64,000 nucleotides of DNA from G965220825 sp965220825 (GTDB lineage: Bacteria > Pseudomonadota > Alphaproteobacteria > UBA828): assembly GCA_965220825.1 (NCBI GenBank), contig OZ244839.1, positions 1,116,001-1,180,000 of the forward strand, written 5' to 3'. Positions within the stretch are counted from its first letter, which is position 1, and each line of letters opens with the position of its first letter. The translations under genes and the position numbers were made by a program. The notes under the pieces were generated by a model. The model was not told the origin of the DNA, searched no databases, and was given only the letters and a program-made list of their open reading frames with translations. Shown here in pieces: positions 18,890 to 27,341 of this stretch.

Positions 18890-19372
18890 TTATGATCCCG
18901 GGTCTACGCGTCCGATGCGGGCGAGCGCGCACCGCACGGCCGCAGGAAAACGCACCGCTCGACCGGCCAGATTCACACAGCCGAGGCGAACGTCCAGGGC
19001 CGCGAGCGTTACGCCGTCGGACGCGCCCGGCCCGCCCTCCATACCCTGCAACCGAACCACGCGCTGCTCGGCCTCCAGGCTTGCGCCTCCGAGTGCGGTG
19101 ATCCGGCTGTGCACCTCGATCTCGTCGTCGAGACGCGCCGGCGCCCGGTAATCGACGGTGCAACGCCGTACGACGAACGCAACGCCCGGATCGGCGAGCA
19201 GCACGCTCTGCGAAATGCCGGCACCGCCTATCATCTCGGTGCGGGCGCGCTCGGCGAACTTGAGATAGTTGGCGTAGTACACGATGCCGCCTGCGTCGAT
19301 ATCCTCGTGGTAAACCCGGAACCGGTATATATGGGCATGCCCCGCCCCGACGGAAGCACCGGGCTCAACCAT
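18890..19372 (-). CDS. ybgC: Tol-Pal-associated acyl-CoA thioesterase YbgC
   Basis: A 160-residue 4-hydroxybenzoyl-CoA-thioesterase-type hot-dog enzyme. The catalytic Asp motif is YHEDIDAGGIVYYANYLKFAERART. I chose the ATG at 19372 (MVEPGASVG), which overlaps the ruvB end by 8 bp and matches family length; an upstream in-frame codon would sit well inside ruvB. YbgC hydrolyses short-chain acyl-CoA or interacts with phospholipid synthesis and is almost always next to tolQ, as here. Confidence 0.93.
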   Translation of the reverse strand: MVEPGASVGAGHAHIYRFRVYHEDIDAGGIVYYANYLKFAERARTEMIGGAGISQSVLLADPGVAFVVRRCTVDYRAPARLDDEIEVHSRITALGGASLEAEQRVVRLQGMEGGPGASDGVTLAALDVRLGCVNLAGRAVRFPAAVRCALARIGRVDPGS

Positions 19373-20432
19373 GGCGGCCGGAGGCCTCGTCCTGCGACCC
19401 GGAGCCGGTGAGGAGATCGGGCTGGCGCGCATCCCCTGCAGGCGGTGCGAGCCCGAGATGCGCGAAGGCCCGAGGCGTCAACAAGCGCCCGCGCGGGGTG
19501 CGCTGCAAGAAGCCCCTTTGAATGAGGAAAGGCTCGATCACGTCCTCCAGCGCGTCGCGCTGCTCCGAAAGCGCCGCGGCGATCGTCTCGATTCCGACCG
19601 GCCCGCCGCCATAGCTCTCCGCAATGCAGGAGAGATAGCGGCGGTCCATGGAATCGAGGCCGCCCTTATCCACCTCGAGCCGCGCGAGCGCCCGGTCGGC
19701 GATTTCAGCCGTGATGTCTTCGACACCGGCCACGGCCGCGAAGTCGCGCACCCGCCGCAGCAGACGGCCCGCGATCCGCGGAGTGCCGCGGGAGCGGGCC
19801 GCGATTTCCGTCGCGCCATCGGCGCTCAGCGCGACATCGAGCAGCTTCGCGTTGCGCGTCACGATGTCGGTAAGCTCCTCGGTCTCGTAGAAATCCAGCC
19901 GCAGGGGAATGCCGAAACGCTCCCTGAGCGGCGTGGTGATGAGACCGGTTCGCGTGGTGGCGCCGACCAGTGTGAACGGCGCGAGATCGATTCGTACCGA
20001 GCGCGCCCCGGGCCCCTCGCCGATGATGAGGTCCAGTTGCCGATCCTCCATGGCGGGATAGAGGATCTCTTCCACCGCCGGGTTGAGCCGGTGTATCTCG
20101 TCGATGAACAGCACGTCGCGGCTGTCGAGGTTGGTAAGGATCGCCGCGAGATCGCCGGCGCGCGCAATGACCGGACCGGACGTGGTGCGGAAGCCCACGC
20201 CGAGTTCGCGGGCAACGATCTGCGCCAGGGTCGTCTTGCCCAAGCCCGGTGGGCCGTAGAAAAGCACGTGGTCCAGCGCTTCGCCACGCCCGACGGCCGC
20301 GGCGATGAAAACCCGCAGATTCTCGCGTACGGCCCGCTGCCCGATGAAGTCGTCGAGCTTCTGCGGCCGGAGCCAGCCCTCCAGACGGTCTTCGGGCTCC
20401 GCGGCGGCCCCGAGAACAGGTGCGTCGCTCAC
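19365..20432 (-). CDS. ruvB: Holliday junction branch-migration ATPase RuvB
   Basis: A 355-residue AAA+ motor that drives branch migration with RuvA. Walker A is GPPGLGKTT (60-68), Walker B LFIDEIHRL, sensor and arginine-finger blocks include GATTRTGLITTPLRERFG, and the winged-helix C-terminus has EPFLIQRGFLQRTPRGR. Its ATG overlaps the ruvA stop (ATGA), and the tail overlaps ybgC by 8 bp. Confidence 0.97.
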   Translation of the reverse strand: MSDAPVLGAAAEPEDRLEGWLRPQKLDDFIGQRAVRENLRVFIAAAVGRGEALDHVLFYGPPGLGKTTLAQIVARELGVGFRTTSGPVIARAGDLAAILTNLDSRDVLFIDEIHRLNPAVEEILYPAMEDRQLDLIIGEGPGARSVRIDLAPFTLVGATTRTGLITTPLRERFGIPLRLDFYETEELTDIVTRNAKLLDVALSADGATEIAARSRGTPRIAGRLLRRVRDFAAVAGVEDITAEIADRALARLEVDKGGLDSMDRRYLSCIAESYGGGPVGIETIAAALSEQRDALEDVIEPFLIQRGFLQRTPRGRLLTPRAFAHLGLAPPAGDARQPDLLTGSGSQDEASGRHG

Positions 20433-21016
20433 CGCGCCAGCTCCTTCAAGCCCTCCTTGATGAGCGCCTCCACGGTGGCGCCCTCGCCGAGGGTGCGCGC
20501 TGCGCCGGAGACCGCGTTATGGGCCTCGCTCGGGCGGTAGCCGAGATTGACCAGCGCCGCCGCCGCGTCCGTCGATTTGCCACGCGTTGCAGCGGTCGGC
20601 GGCGCACCGGGGACGGCCGGCGCTGCATCCTTCAACTCGTTGAGGATGCGCGCAGCGAGCCTCGCCCCCACACCCGGTGCGCGCTGGAGCACCGCCTTGT
20701 CCTGCGACGCGATACAGAGCGCGAGTTCTTCCACGGAGAGCGTGCCCAGGATCGCGAGTGCGAGACGCGCGCCCACGCTCTGGACCGTCTGAAGCAGGCG
20801 GAACCACTCGCGCTCCCGCTCGCTGTCGAAGCCGTAGAGGTGGATGCGGTCCTCCCGCACGACGGTCTCCACGAGCAGCGTCACCGCCTCTCCCGGCGCC
20901 GGAAGGCCCTCCAGCGTGCCGGCAGAGCAATAGACGAGATAGCCGACGCCACCCACATCGACCACGGCCCAACCCTCGCCGCGGCTGTCGAGCGCCCCGC
21001 GGAGCTTCGCGATCAC
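20429..21016 (-). CDS. ruvA: Holliday junction DNA helicase RuvA
   Basis: A 195-residue junction-binding protein: an N-terminal OB fold (MIAKLRGALDSRGEGWAVVDVGGVGY), a helix-hairpin-helix region (FRLLQTVQSVGARLALAILG; LQRAPGVGARLAARIL), a flexible Pro/Ala-rich linker and the small C-terminal domain that contacts RuvB (AALVNLGYRPSEA). The ATG overlaps the ruvC stop (ATGA), so ruvCAB is a single coupled operon. No SOS box was sought in detail beyond the yebC upstream gap, where none was evident. Confidence 0.95.
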   Translation of the reverse strand: MIAKLRGALDSRGEGWAVVDVGGVGYLVYCSAGTLEGLPAPGEAVTLLVETVVREDRIHLYGFDSEREREWFRLLQTVQSVGARLALAILGTLSVEELALCIASQDKAVLQRAPGVGARLAARILNELKDAAPAVPGAPPTAATRGKSTDAAAALVNLGYRPSEAHNAVSGAARTLGEGATVEALIKEGLKELAR

Positions 21017-21552
21017 CGGATGCCTCCCGCAAGGCGCTCCGTCGGCACGCCGTCGGCACGCCAGTGGGCCTGCGTGCGCGCGTTATGGGCGTGGCAGATG
21101 GCGGTCGCGAGCGCATCGGTCGCATCCGCCGGCGCGTCGCCGACGCCCACAAGAAGCCGACGGACCATCATGGCGACCTGGGTCTTGTCCGCATGACCCG
21201 CACCCACCAGTGCCTTCTTGATCCGGTTCGCCTCATATTCGTGGACGGGCAGACCGGCGAGCGCTGGCACCAGAAGCGCCACGCCACGGGCGAGTCCGAG
21301 CTTGAGCGTGGAATCCGCGTTGCGGTTGACGAAGCTTTCCTCGACGGCCGCTTCGTCCGGGCGGTACTGCGCGACCACCGCCGCGAGACCGTCGTGAAGC
21401 ATGCGAAGGCGCTCCGCGAGCGCCGCGCCGGGTGCGGTCTCCACCACGCCGTGGGCCTTGTGCCGCAATCTGTTGCCGTCGGTCTCGATGACACCCCAGC
21501 CGGTTCGACGGAGGCCGGGATCGAGGCCGATGAGACGCAGCGCGTCCGCCAT
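21013..21552 (-). CDS. ruvC: Crossover junction endodeoxyribonuclease RuvC
   Basis: A 179-residue RNase H-like nuclease that resolves Holliday junctions. The four acidic catalytic residues are visible: D11 (LIGLDPGLRRTGWG), E71 (AAVEESFVN), and D143 and D146 (ADATDALATAICHAH). It starts 5 bp after the yebC stop and overlaps ruvA, matching the conserved yebC-ruvC-ruvA-ruvB order. Confidence 0.96.
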   Translation of the reverse strand: MADALRLIGLDPGLRRTGWGVIETDGNRLRHKAHGVVETAPGAALAERLRMLHDGLAAVVAQYRPDEAAVEESFVNRNADSTLKLGLARGVALLVPALAGLPVHEYEANRIKKALVGAGHADKTQVAMMVRRLLVGVGDAPADATDALATAICHAHNARTQAHWRADGVPTERLAGGIR

Positions 21553-21557
21553 CCGGT

Positions 21558-22307
21558 TCAGACGGCGAGCTTGCGCAGGACCTCGTCGGCGACATCGTAG
21601 TTCGCCGACACCTGCTGCACGTCGTCGCTGTCGTCGAGCGCCTCCAGCAAGCGGAAGAGCACGGCCGCCTGCTCCTCGTCCACGGCCACCGTCGTGCGGG
21701 GCCGCCAGCTCACTTCCGCCGCCGCCGGCGGGCCGAACCGGCCGGAGAGCGCCGCCACCGTGTCACTGAAGTCGTCGGGCGCGCACGCCACCTCGTGATC
21801 CTCCGCATCGGTGACGCAATCCTCGGCGCCCGCTTCAAGCGCTGCGTCGAACATCTCCTCCCCGGTGGCTGCGTCGGCCGGGTAGCGGATCACGCCGGTA
21901 CGCTGAAACAGATAGGAGACGGAGCCCGATTCTCCCAGGCTTCCTCCATGCTTGCCAAAGATCGAACGAAGCTCCGCGGCGGTGCGGTTGCGGTTGTCGG
22001 TCAGCGCGTCGACGATGAGCGCGACACCGCCCGGCCCGAAACCCTCATAGCTGAGGGAATCGTAGTTCTCTCCGGGACCGCCGCCGGCCGCCTTCTTGAT
22101 GGCGCGCTCGATATTGTCCTTGGGAACGCTCTGGGCCTTGGCGTTGGCAATGGCGGTGCGCAGCCTCGGATTGTGGTCCGGATCCGGCGCACCTTCCTTC
22201 GCGGCGACGACGATCTCGCGAATCAGCTTGGTGAACCGCTTGGCGCGCTTGGCATCCTGCGCGCCCTTGCGGTGCTGAATATTCGCCCATTTGGAGTGGC
22301 CGGCCAT
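21558..22307 (-). CDS. yebC: YebC/PmpR-family protein
   Basis: A 249-residue member of the YebC family. It starts MAGHSKWANIQHRKGAQDAKR, the family hallmark, which sets the ATG at 22307 rather than two codons earlier. Further blocks are NPRLRTAIANAKAQSVPKDNIERAIKK and the YEGFGPGGVALIVDALTDNRNRT segment. Once annotated as a transcription factor, the family has also been linked to translation of difficult proline stretches; neither is shown here. It is first in the leftward ruvCAB-tol block. Confidence 0.93.
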   Translation of the reverse strand: MAGHSKWANIQHRKGAQDAKRAKRFTKLIREIVVAAKEGAPDPDHNPRLRTAIANAKAQSVPKDNIERAIKKAAGGGPGENYDSLSYEGFGPGGVALIVDALTDNRNRTAAELRSIFGKHGGSLGESGSVSYLFQRTGVIRYPADAATGEEMFDAALEAGAEDCVTDAEDHEVACAPDDFSDTVAALSGRFGPPAAAEVSWRPRTTVAVDEEQAAVLFRLLEALDDSDDVQQVSANYDVADEVLRKLAV

Positions 22308-22473
22308 GGGCAAGACTCCGTGGGGTCGGGAACGGACAACCGGGCTGGAAGCGCCGGAGCTACCCGCCGCGCCGCGCGCGGTGACCGACGAATCGCCGCC
22401 GAGTCCCAGCCGCCGTCAGGGATACATCAGACCGCGCGCCTTGGCCAAGCCCGAATCGTTGCGGTGCATCGAT

Positions 22474-23280
22474 TTACGGGCGTTTCTCCGGAATCCCCGT
22501 CTTGACCGCAGCAAAGCGGAGCCGGGTGTAATCGATCACCCAGCGGCCCTCGCGGCAGAGCTTCTCGCGGGTAAGCGCGACAGTGCGCTCCACCACCGCC
22601 TCAGCCCGTCCGGGCGGTGCCGCGCTCGTGAAGTTCCCGCCGAACATGGCGATCCAATCGGCGAGGCCGTTGGGACAGTCGTCGAGCGGAGTCGGGCGCG
22701 CAAAATAACGGAGCGAGGCCACGTCGAAACCCGCGTCCTCCAGCAGGCAGACATAGCGGCCGGTACGCGGGAAGTACCAGGGGAAGGTCACGGCCTCGGC
22801 CGCCACGCCCTCCTCCGCCAGCGCCTGGTAGAGCGCGCTCGTCACGGTCTCCACGTTCCGGTGTGCGCCCATCTCGGCGACGAAGCGCCCGCCGGGCTTG
22901 AGGGCGCGGGCAATGCAGGCGATCGCTCGCTCAGGTTCTCCGACCCAGTGGAGCGCCGCATTGGAGAAGACGGCGTCCGCGTGGAAAGGAATGCGGAAAT
23001 CGGCGGCGTCAGCCCGCTCGAATGCAAGATCGGGATGGCGTTCGCGGGCGCGGGTCACCATGGCCGCATCGGCATCGATGCCGAGCACATCCGCGCCGCG
23101 CGCGGCGATCTGCGCCGTCAGGGTGCCTATCCCGCAACCGAGGTCCACGATGTCCTCGCCGGGCCGCGGATCCAGCAGGTCCACCATATCGGCGCCGAAG
23201 GCCGAGACGAACCCGAACGAGCGGTCGTAGAGCCCGGCGTCCCATGCGGAGCCCGCGCCCGAAGCGGCGGCCTCGCTCAC
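22474..23280 (-). CDS. SAM-dependent methyltransferase, class I
   Basis: A 268-residue class I methyltransferase. The SAM motifs are VDLGCGIGTLTAQIAARG (motif I), a GIDADAAMV segment (motif II), and the DAVFSNAALHWV block found in trans-aconitate methyltransferase-like proteins; LKPGGRFVAEM is motif post-II. It starts with GTG at 23280. It is 30 bp downstream of the racemase-like gene, so the two may be co-transcribed. The substrate cannot be predicted. The 166 bp between this gene and yebC contain nothing I recognise. Confidence 0.85.
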   Translation of the reverse strand: MSEAAASGAGSAWDAGLYDRSFGFVSAFGADMVDLLDPRPGEDIVDLGCGIGTLTAQIAARGADVLGIDADAAMVTRARERHPDLAFERADAADFRIPFHADAVFSNAALHWVGEPERAIACIARALKPGGRFVAEMGAHRNVETVTSALYQALAEEGVAAEAVTFPWYFPRTGRYVCLLEDAGFDVASLRYFARPTPLDDCPNGLADWIAMFGGNFTSAAPPGRAEAVVERTVALTREKLCREGRWVIDYTRLRFAAVKTGIPEKRP

Positions 23281-23310
23281 CGCTGCGGTTCCGAACGGCG
23301 CACCGGCCGG

Positions 23311-24105
23311 TCAGTCGTCCGCATCCTGATGGGTGCGGGCGGCCTCCATCATGGCGTGGATCATCTTGGGGCGCCGGACGGCGGGCATGGGATGGGCGAC
23401 CCGGCTGTGGCAGTGGCCGAGGGCAAGCACCGTCTCCGCCATCTTGAGCGCGAGCGGTCCCGGATTCACCACGGGGACCGGCAAATGCTCGGAAAGGTAG
23501 GGTCCCGCCTGCGAGAGCGTGGTGGAGCCCAGGATGACGACGTCGGCGCCCTTGGCGAGACCGTTCTCGGCAGCCGCCTTCATCTTGGGGAAGACCTCCG
23601 CCTCGCGCCCGGTGAACAGCGCCTTCATGTCCGACTTCGCCTCGAAGAGCTCGATGGACGTGCAGAACTGGGATACCTCGAACTTCTTCATCACGTTCTT
23701 GTAGAAGGCGAGCCAGGCGTCCGTATATTGCGGGTAGTCGGGGTCGGTCTGGACGAGGATCGAGAAGCGGGTACCGAGGGTGAGCGCATAGAGGAACGAC
23801 GCCTTGCCGTTGGAAACCACCGGTATGTCGAGAACCGCGCGCAGCTCGGCGACACCGGAATCGCTCAAGGTGTTCACCGTGATGGCGTCATACCCCTCCT
23901 CGGCGAGCGCCATGCCCGCCTCGAAGATCGCGAACTCGATCAGCATCTCGTCGTGGCGCCCCATGAAATGCTTGGGGCCGGCCTTCAGCGGCTTGTAGTC
24001 GAAGGCGATATCGGGCGAGAGCGCGACCTGCGCCATCTCCTGGCGGCGATAGTCCAGGCCTTCTTCGTCGAACGGAAACGGCACGATCACGGCAACTCGC
24101 TTCAT
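23311..24105 (-). CDS. Asp/Glu/hydantoin racemase-family protein lacking both catalytic Cys
   Basis: A 264-residue two-lobed protein of the aspartate/glutamate/hydantoin racemase superfamily. The landmarks AITVNTLSDSGVAELR (first lobe) and DVVILGSTTLSQAGP (second lobe) fall where racemases normally carry their two catalytic cysteines; here they are T79 and S194. The only cysteines are C148 and C232, away from these sites. The start MKRVAVIVPFP is preferred over an upstream in-frame codon. It was probably the last gene of the Rieske oxygenase cluster before an IS256 insertion separated them. It may be an isomerase, lyase or binding protein; function unknown. Confidence 0.75.
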   Translation of the reverse strand: MKRVAVIVPFPFDEEGLDYRRQEMAQVALSPDIAFDYKPLKAGPKHFMGRHDEMLIEFAIFEAGMALAEEGYDAITVNTLSDSGVAELRAVLDIPVVSNGKASFLYALTLGTRFSILVQTDPDYPQYTDAWLAFYKNVMKKFEVSQFCTSIELFEAKSDMKALFTGREAEVFPKMKAAAENGLAKGADVVILGSTTLSQAGPYLSEHLPVPVVNPGPLALKMAETVLALGHCHSRVAHPMPAVRRPKMIHAMMEAARTHQDADD

Positions 24106-24202
24106 ACTCCCCGCTCCCTTGGTTCGGTTCTTCGGCAAGTCTCGCACGCGCACTGCCAGGGTGCGGCCCGGCATGCCCGCCCGTCAAGCGCGCCTGAGGA
24201 CG

Positions 24203-25469
24203 GGTGACGTATCAGAGTTTGTGTCAGGGGCAGGGAGGGGGGTACTCCAATGGTTTGCCAGAACCCACGAAAGGAGCACCCCCATGCCGCAGTCCGCGAC
24301 GATCAACAGCATACCGGCCGCGTTCCGAATGATGAAGAACATGCAAGCGCAAGGGGTCGAGTGGAGCGCGGACTACCGCAGCGCGGCGAAGGCGGTGCTG
24401 GAGCAGCAGATGGGCGACCGGATCTCCAGCCACCTCGACACCATGGCGAGGCGCGGGACCGCCGATCGGCGCAACGGCTATTACAGCCGCCAACTGATGT
24501 CCGAGCTCGGCGAGATCGAGCTCTGCGTGCCGCGCACCCGTACCTTCTCGGCGAACGTGGTGCTGCGCGCCTATGCCCGGCGCGCCCCCCATATCGACCG
24601 CCTGGTGCTTGCCTGCTTCGTGCTTGGGCTCAGCACACGCAAGGTGGCGGTGGCTCTGCAGACGATCCTCGGTCGGTCCATCAGCCCGGCCACGGTGAGC
24701 CGTATCGCCAAGACCCTCGACATCGCTGTCGCCGCCTTCCATCGCAGGCCGCTCAAGGACGCCTACCCCGTGCTCATGCTCGACGGCGTGGTGCTCGCCC
24801 GCAAGACCGGCGCCGGCGCCCTCAGGCGCCCCGTCCTGGTGGCCCTCGGCATCCACGCCGACGGCAGGAAGGAGATCATCGACTACCGCTTGGCCACCGC
24901 TGAGAGCGCCGTCCAGTGGGAGCTGTTCCTCACAGACCTCTACCGCCGCGGCCTGCGCGGCGACGCCCTGGAGATCATCTGTACCGACGGCGGCGCTGGC
25001 CTCATCGCTGCCCTGCCCGTCGTCTACCCCGGCATCCCCCTGCAACGCTGCTGGGCGCACAAGGTCAGAAACGTTCTCAATAAGGTCCGCAAACACCACC
25101 ACGACCCCGTCAAGAAAGGCCTCCACAGGATCGTCAACGCCGCCAACAGACCCGCCGCCCTCGCCGCCGCACGCCGCTTCGCGGACAGATGGCAGGCAGA
25201 CTACCCAAAGGCCGTTGCATGCCTGCGCAACGACCTCGACGAACTGCTCACATGCTTCCGATACAAAACTCTCGAACGACGCAAGCAAGTCAGGACCACC
25301 AACGCCATCGAGCGACGCTTCCGAGAAGTCCGGCGCAGGACAAGGCCCATGGGAACCTTCCAGGACAGAACCTCCATGGATCGCATCCTCTTCGCCGTCT
25401 TCACCCACGAAAACCAAAACCAGGGAGTGCCCACACTTTTCTCACTGACACAAAACATTTGACGTTACC
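24203..25469 (+). mobile_element. Complete IS256-family insertion sequence
   Basis: A 1267-bp element. Its ends, 24203-24227 and 25445-25469, are imperfect inverted repeats matching at 18 of 25 positions, sharing GGT-ACGT at the tips and TTTGTGTCAG inside. It is flanked on both sides by the same 8-bp sequence TGAGGACG (24195-24202 and 25470-25477), the target duplication length expected for IS256. The perfect duplication suggests a fairly recent insertion. The transposase points rightward, against the surrounding genes, and the element lies between the small partner gene of the Rieske oxygenase and the racemase-like gene. Confidence 0.92.
24284..25462 (+). CDS. IS256-family (Mutator-type) transposase
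   Basis: A 392-residue DDE transposase that looks intact. The catalytic triad is D167 (LMLDGVV), D235 (IICTDGGAGL) and E343 (TTNAIERRFREVRRR); the C/WxxH signature QRCWAHK is at residues 255-260. Start at 24284 is set by a strong AAAGGAG site 8 bp upstream and the usual family length. The stop lies just inside the right inverted repeat. No frameshift was seen, so the element may still be active. Confidence 0.95.
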   Translation: MPQSATINSIPAAFRMMKNMQAQGVEWSADYRSAAKAVLEQQMGDRISSHLDTMARRGTADRRNGYYSRQLMSELGEIELCVPRTRTFSANVVLRAYARRAPHIDRLVLACFVLGLSTRKVAVALQTILGRSISPATVSRIAKTLDIAVAAFHRRPLKDAYPVLMLDGVVLARKTGAGALRRPVLVALGIHADGRKEIIDYRLATAESAVQWELFLTDLYRRGLRGDALEIICTDGGAGLIAALPVVYPGIPLQRCWAHKVRNVLNKVRKHHHDPVKKGLHRIVNAANRPAALAAARRFADRWQADYPKAVACLRNDLDELLTCFRYKTLERRKQVRTTNAIERRFREVRRRTRPMGTFQDRTSMDRILFAVFTHENQNQGVPTLFSLTQNI

Positions 25470-25510
25470 TGAGGACGCAGGCCCTCCGGTGCGGCCTCGG
25501 GCTCTTCCCT

Positions 25511-25837
25511 TCAGTACTGCGGATCGAAGTGCAGAGGGTCGCAGGCCTCGATCACCTCGCGGCGCTTGTAGATCTCGACGAGGTTGGCGACTTCCACCAG
25601 TGAAAGGGTGATCAAATAGAGCCGATGGGCGGGCTCCGGCCTGTCTTTGCCGTCCGGGACATCGTCCAGATAGGCGATGATCTCTTCCATGCGGGGCATC
25701 ACGGCATCGTAGAAGGCGCGGAGCTCCTCCATCGACGAGGCGACCCTCCTGGCCGTGCGCGCACGCTCGCGCTCCAAAGCCCAATCGAGCCAGGGCGCAA
25801 GGTCTTCGAACTCCTCGGGCAGCGCGGCTTGAACCAT
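25511..25837 (-). CDS. Small conserved-looking protein linked to Rieske oxygenase
   Basis: A 108-residue protein with no domain I can name. It is acidic and predicted mostly helical: ALPEEFEDLAPWLDWALERER, then SSMEELRAFYDAVMPRMEEIIAYLDD, then LITLSLVEVANLVEIYKR and a C-terminus HFDPQY. I chose the ATG at 25837 because AAGGAG lies 8 bp upstream; a GTG at 25873 would overlap the Rieske stop. Small proteins of this look are found beside Rieske oxygenases, where I suspect an accessory or assembly role, but this is inference. No Cys or heme motif is present. Confidence 0.7.
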   Translation of the reverse strand: MVQAALPEEFEDLAPWLDWALERERARTARRVASSMEELRAFYDAVMPRMEEIIAYLDDVPDGKDRPEPAHRLYLITLSLVEVANLVEIYKRREVIEACDPLHFDPQY

Positions 25838-25869
25838 TCTGCGCGCTCCTTGCGTTCCGTCCGCGCCGC

Positions 25870-27060
25870 TCACGCGTTCCGGTAGAACCCGCAGCGATCC
25901 TCCAGAACCTTGTGGAAGTAGCGGATCGGAGTCTCGTCGTCCTGCAGGATCACATGCGCCTTCGCGCGGGAGGCAAGACCCGCATGCACGTTCTCATGGG
26001 CGACCGTGTCCTCCTGCAGCGTATCCCGGATGAGGCACTTGAAATATTCCTGCTGCAAGCGCTCGCGCGTGTTCCGAGCCTCCCTGAAGTGCATGCGGAT
26101 TTCCCAGATCGTCCGATCGACTGCGAGCGGCCAGAAGTTGTAGCTGACATAGCTGGTCGAGGCGCCCACGTTGAACAGCAGGATGGCGAAGTTCGGGAAC
26201 AATACGAAGAAGTCGAACTCGCCGATCATCTGCGGAATACGGCTCGCGGCGGCGCCGTTTTCGTCGGCGAACAGCATGTTCTCCAGCGGGGTGAGCTTGT
26301 GGGTCGGGTCGTATTCGCACGACCACACGGTGTGATAGTTGTAGAGGTTGACGTCCTGAAAGCGGCAGTGGCCCCTGTCGTTCATCAGGAAGGCGTCGCC
26401 CAGGATGCGCCGATGCTGAAAGGGCAGGTGATAGAGTTCGTTCTGTGCATCCAGCCCGACCTTCCAGTTGGCCCGTTCGTCCACCAGATAGGTCTGCATT
26501 AGCGGCATCTCGTGAAACGGACAGCCATCGAGCTGGTCGGCCACACCCCCGAGATACGCCCGCAGGGTCTCCTCGGGCTCCGGATCCAGGTGGACGAAGA
26601 CGAATCCCTCCCAGACATCCGTGTTCACCGGCGTGAGCCCGTGTTCGCGCTTGTCGAGACCGAAGAAATTCTCCTCGTCCGGCACGCGGATGAGTGCGCC
26701 TGTATCGCTGTAAACCCAGTTGTGGAAATGACAATAGACGCTCCCCGGGCACGAACCGCGTTCGTCCAGCACCAGCTTGTTGCCGCGGTGCGAGCAGACA
26801 TTGTGAAAGCCGCGTACGATGCCGTCGGAGCCCCGAATCACCAGGATCGAGGCCTTGCAGATGGCGATCTCGCGCACGAAGTAGTCCCCTGCATCGGGCA
26901 CCTGGTCCACGCGGCCCACATTGATCCAGCACCGGCGGAAGATGCGGTCGCGCTCCAACGCGAAATGGGCGTCGGAGACGTAGGGTTCCGTGGGTACCGG
27001 CTCGGTCCCGAGATCGGGATATTTCTCGGCCCACTGCTTTTCGCGCATGACAGTCTTCAT
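25870..27060 (-). CDS. Rieske [2Fe-2S] ring-hydroxylating oxygenase, alpha subunit
   Basis: A 396-residue non-heme iron oxygenase. The Rieske cluster ligands are C89, H91, C110 and H113 (VCSHRGNK ... YCHFHNW). The mononuclear iron site follows the usual pattern with H211 and H216 in NELYHLPFQH. It is the large catalytic subunit type, but no beta subunit, ferredoxin or reductase gene is nearby, so electrons must come from a partner elsewhere, as in many monooxygenase or demethylase members. Only the small 108-residue gene follows. A purine-rich GGGGGGG site lies ahead of the ATG. Substrate unknown. Confidence 0.88.
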   Translation of the reverse strand: MKTVMREKQWAEKYPDLGTEPVPTEPYVSDAHFALERDRIFRRCWINVGRVDQVPDAGDYFVREIAICKASILVIRGSDGIVRGFHNVCSHRGNKLVLDERGSCPGSVYCHFHNWVYSDTGALIRVPDEENFFGLDKREHGLTPVNTDVWEGFVFVHLDPEPEETLRAYLGGVADQLDGCPFHEMPLMQTYLVDERANWKVGLDAQNELYHLPFQHRRILGDAFLMNDRGHCRFQDVNLYNYHTVWSCEYDPTHKLTPLENMLFADENGAAASRIPQMIGEFDFFVLFPNFAILLFNVGASTSYVSYNFWPLAVDRTIWEIRMHFREARNTRERLQQEYFKCLIRDTLQEDTVAHENVHAGLASRAKAHVILQDDETPIRYFHKVLEDRCGFYRNA

Positions 27061-27341
27061 CGCCCCCCCTTTCTGCGCGCGTCAGTTCGGAGTGCCTGCT
27101 GCAACGGTAACACGGCGTCAATGCCGCCCACCACGACAGGTCAGGGCGCTCAAGCCCGGGGGAACGGACACAACCGACTGCCCGCGACAAATCGCCCGGG
27201 AACGCGAAGGTCCGCCCGGCGGCGTTTTGCCGCGCCCGGCGTGCGTAGTGCGGCGTATCGCCCCCGCAACGGCGAATTCGGCCCTTGCGCGCGGGCCGTT
27301 CCGCGCAAGAATGGCCGGGGGCAATCGCACGCGCAGGGCCG

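Noticed and set aside
24224..25417. 397-residue frame opposite the IS256 transposase
   Set aside because: Antisense shadow in GC-rich DNA. The transposase strand has the catalytic triad and the ribosome site.
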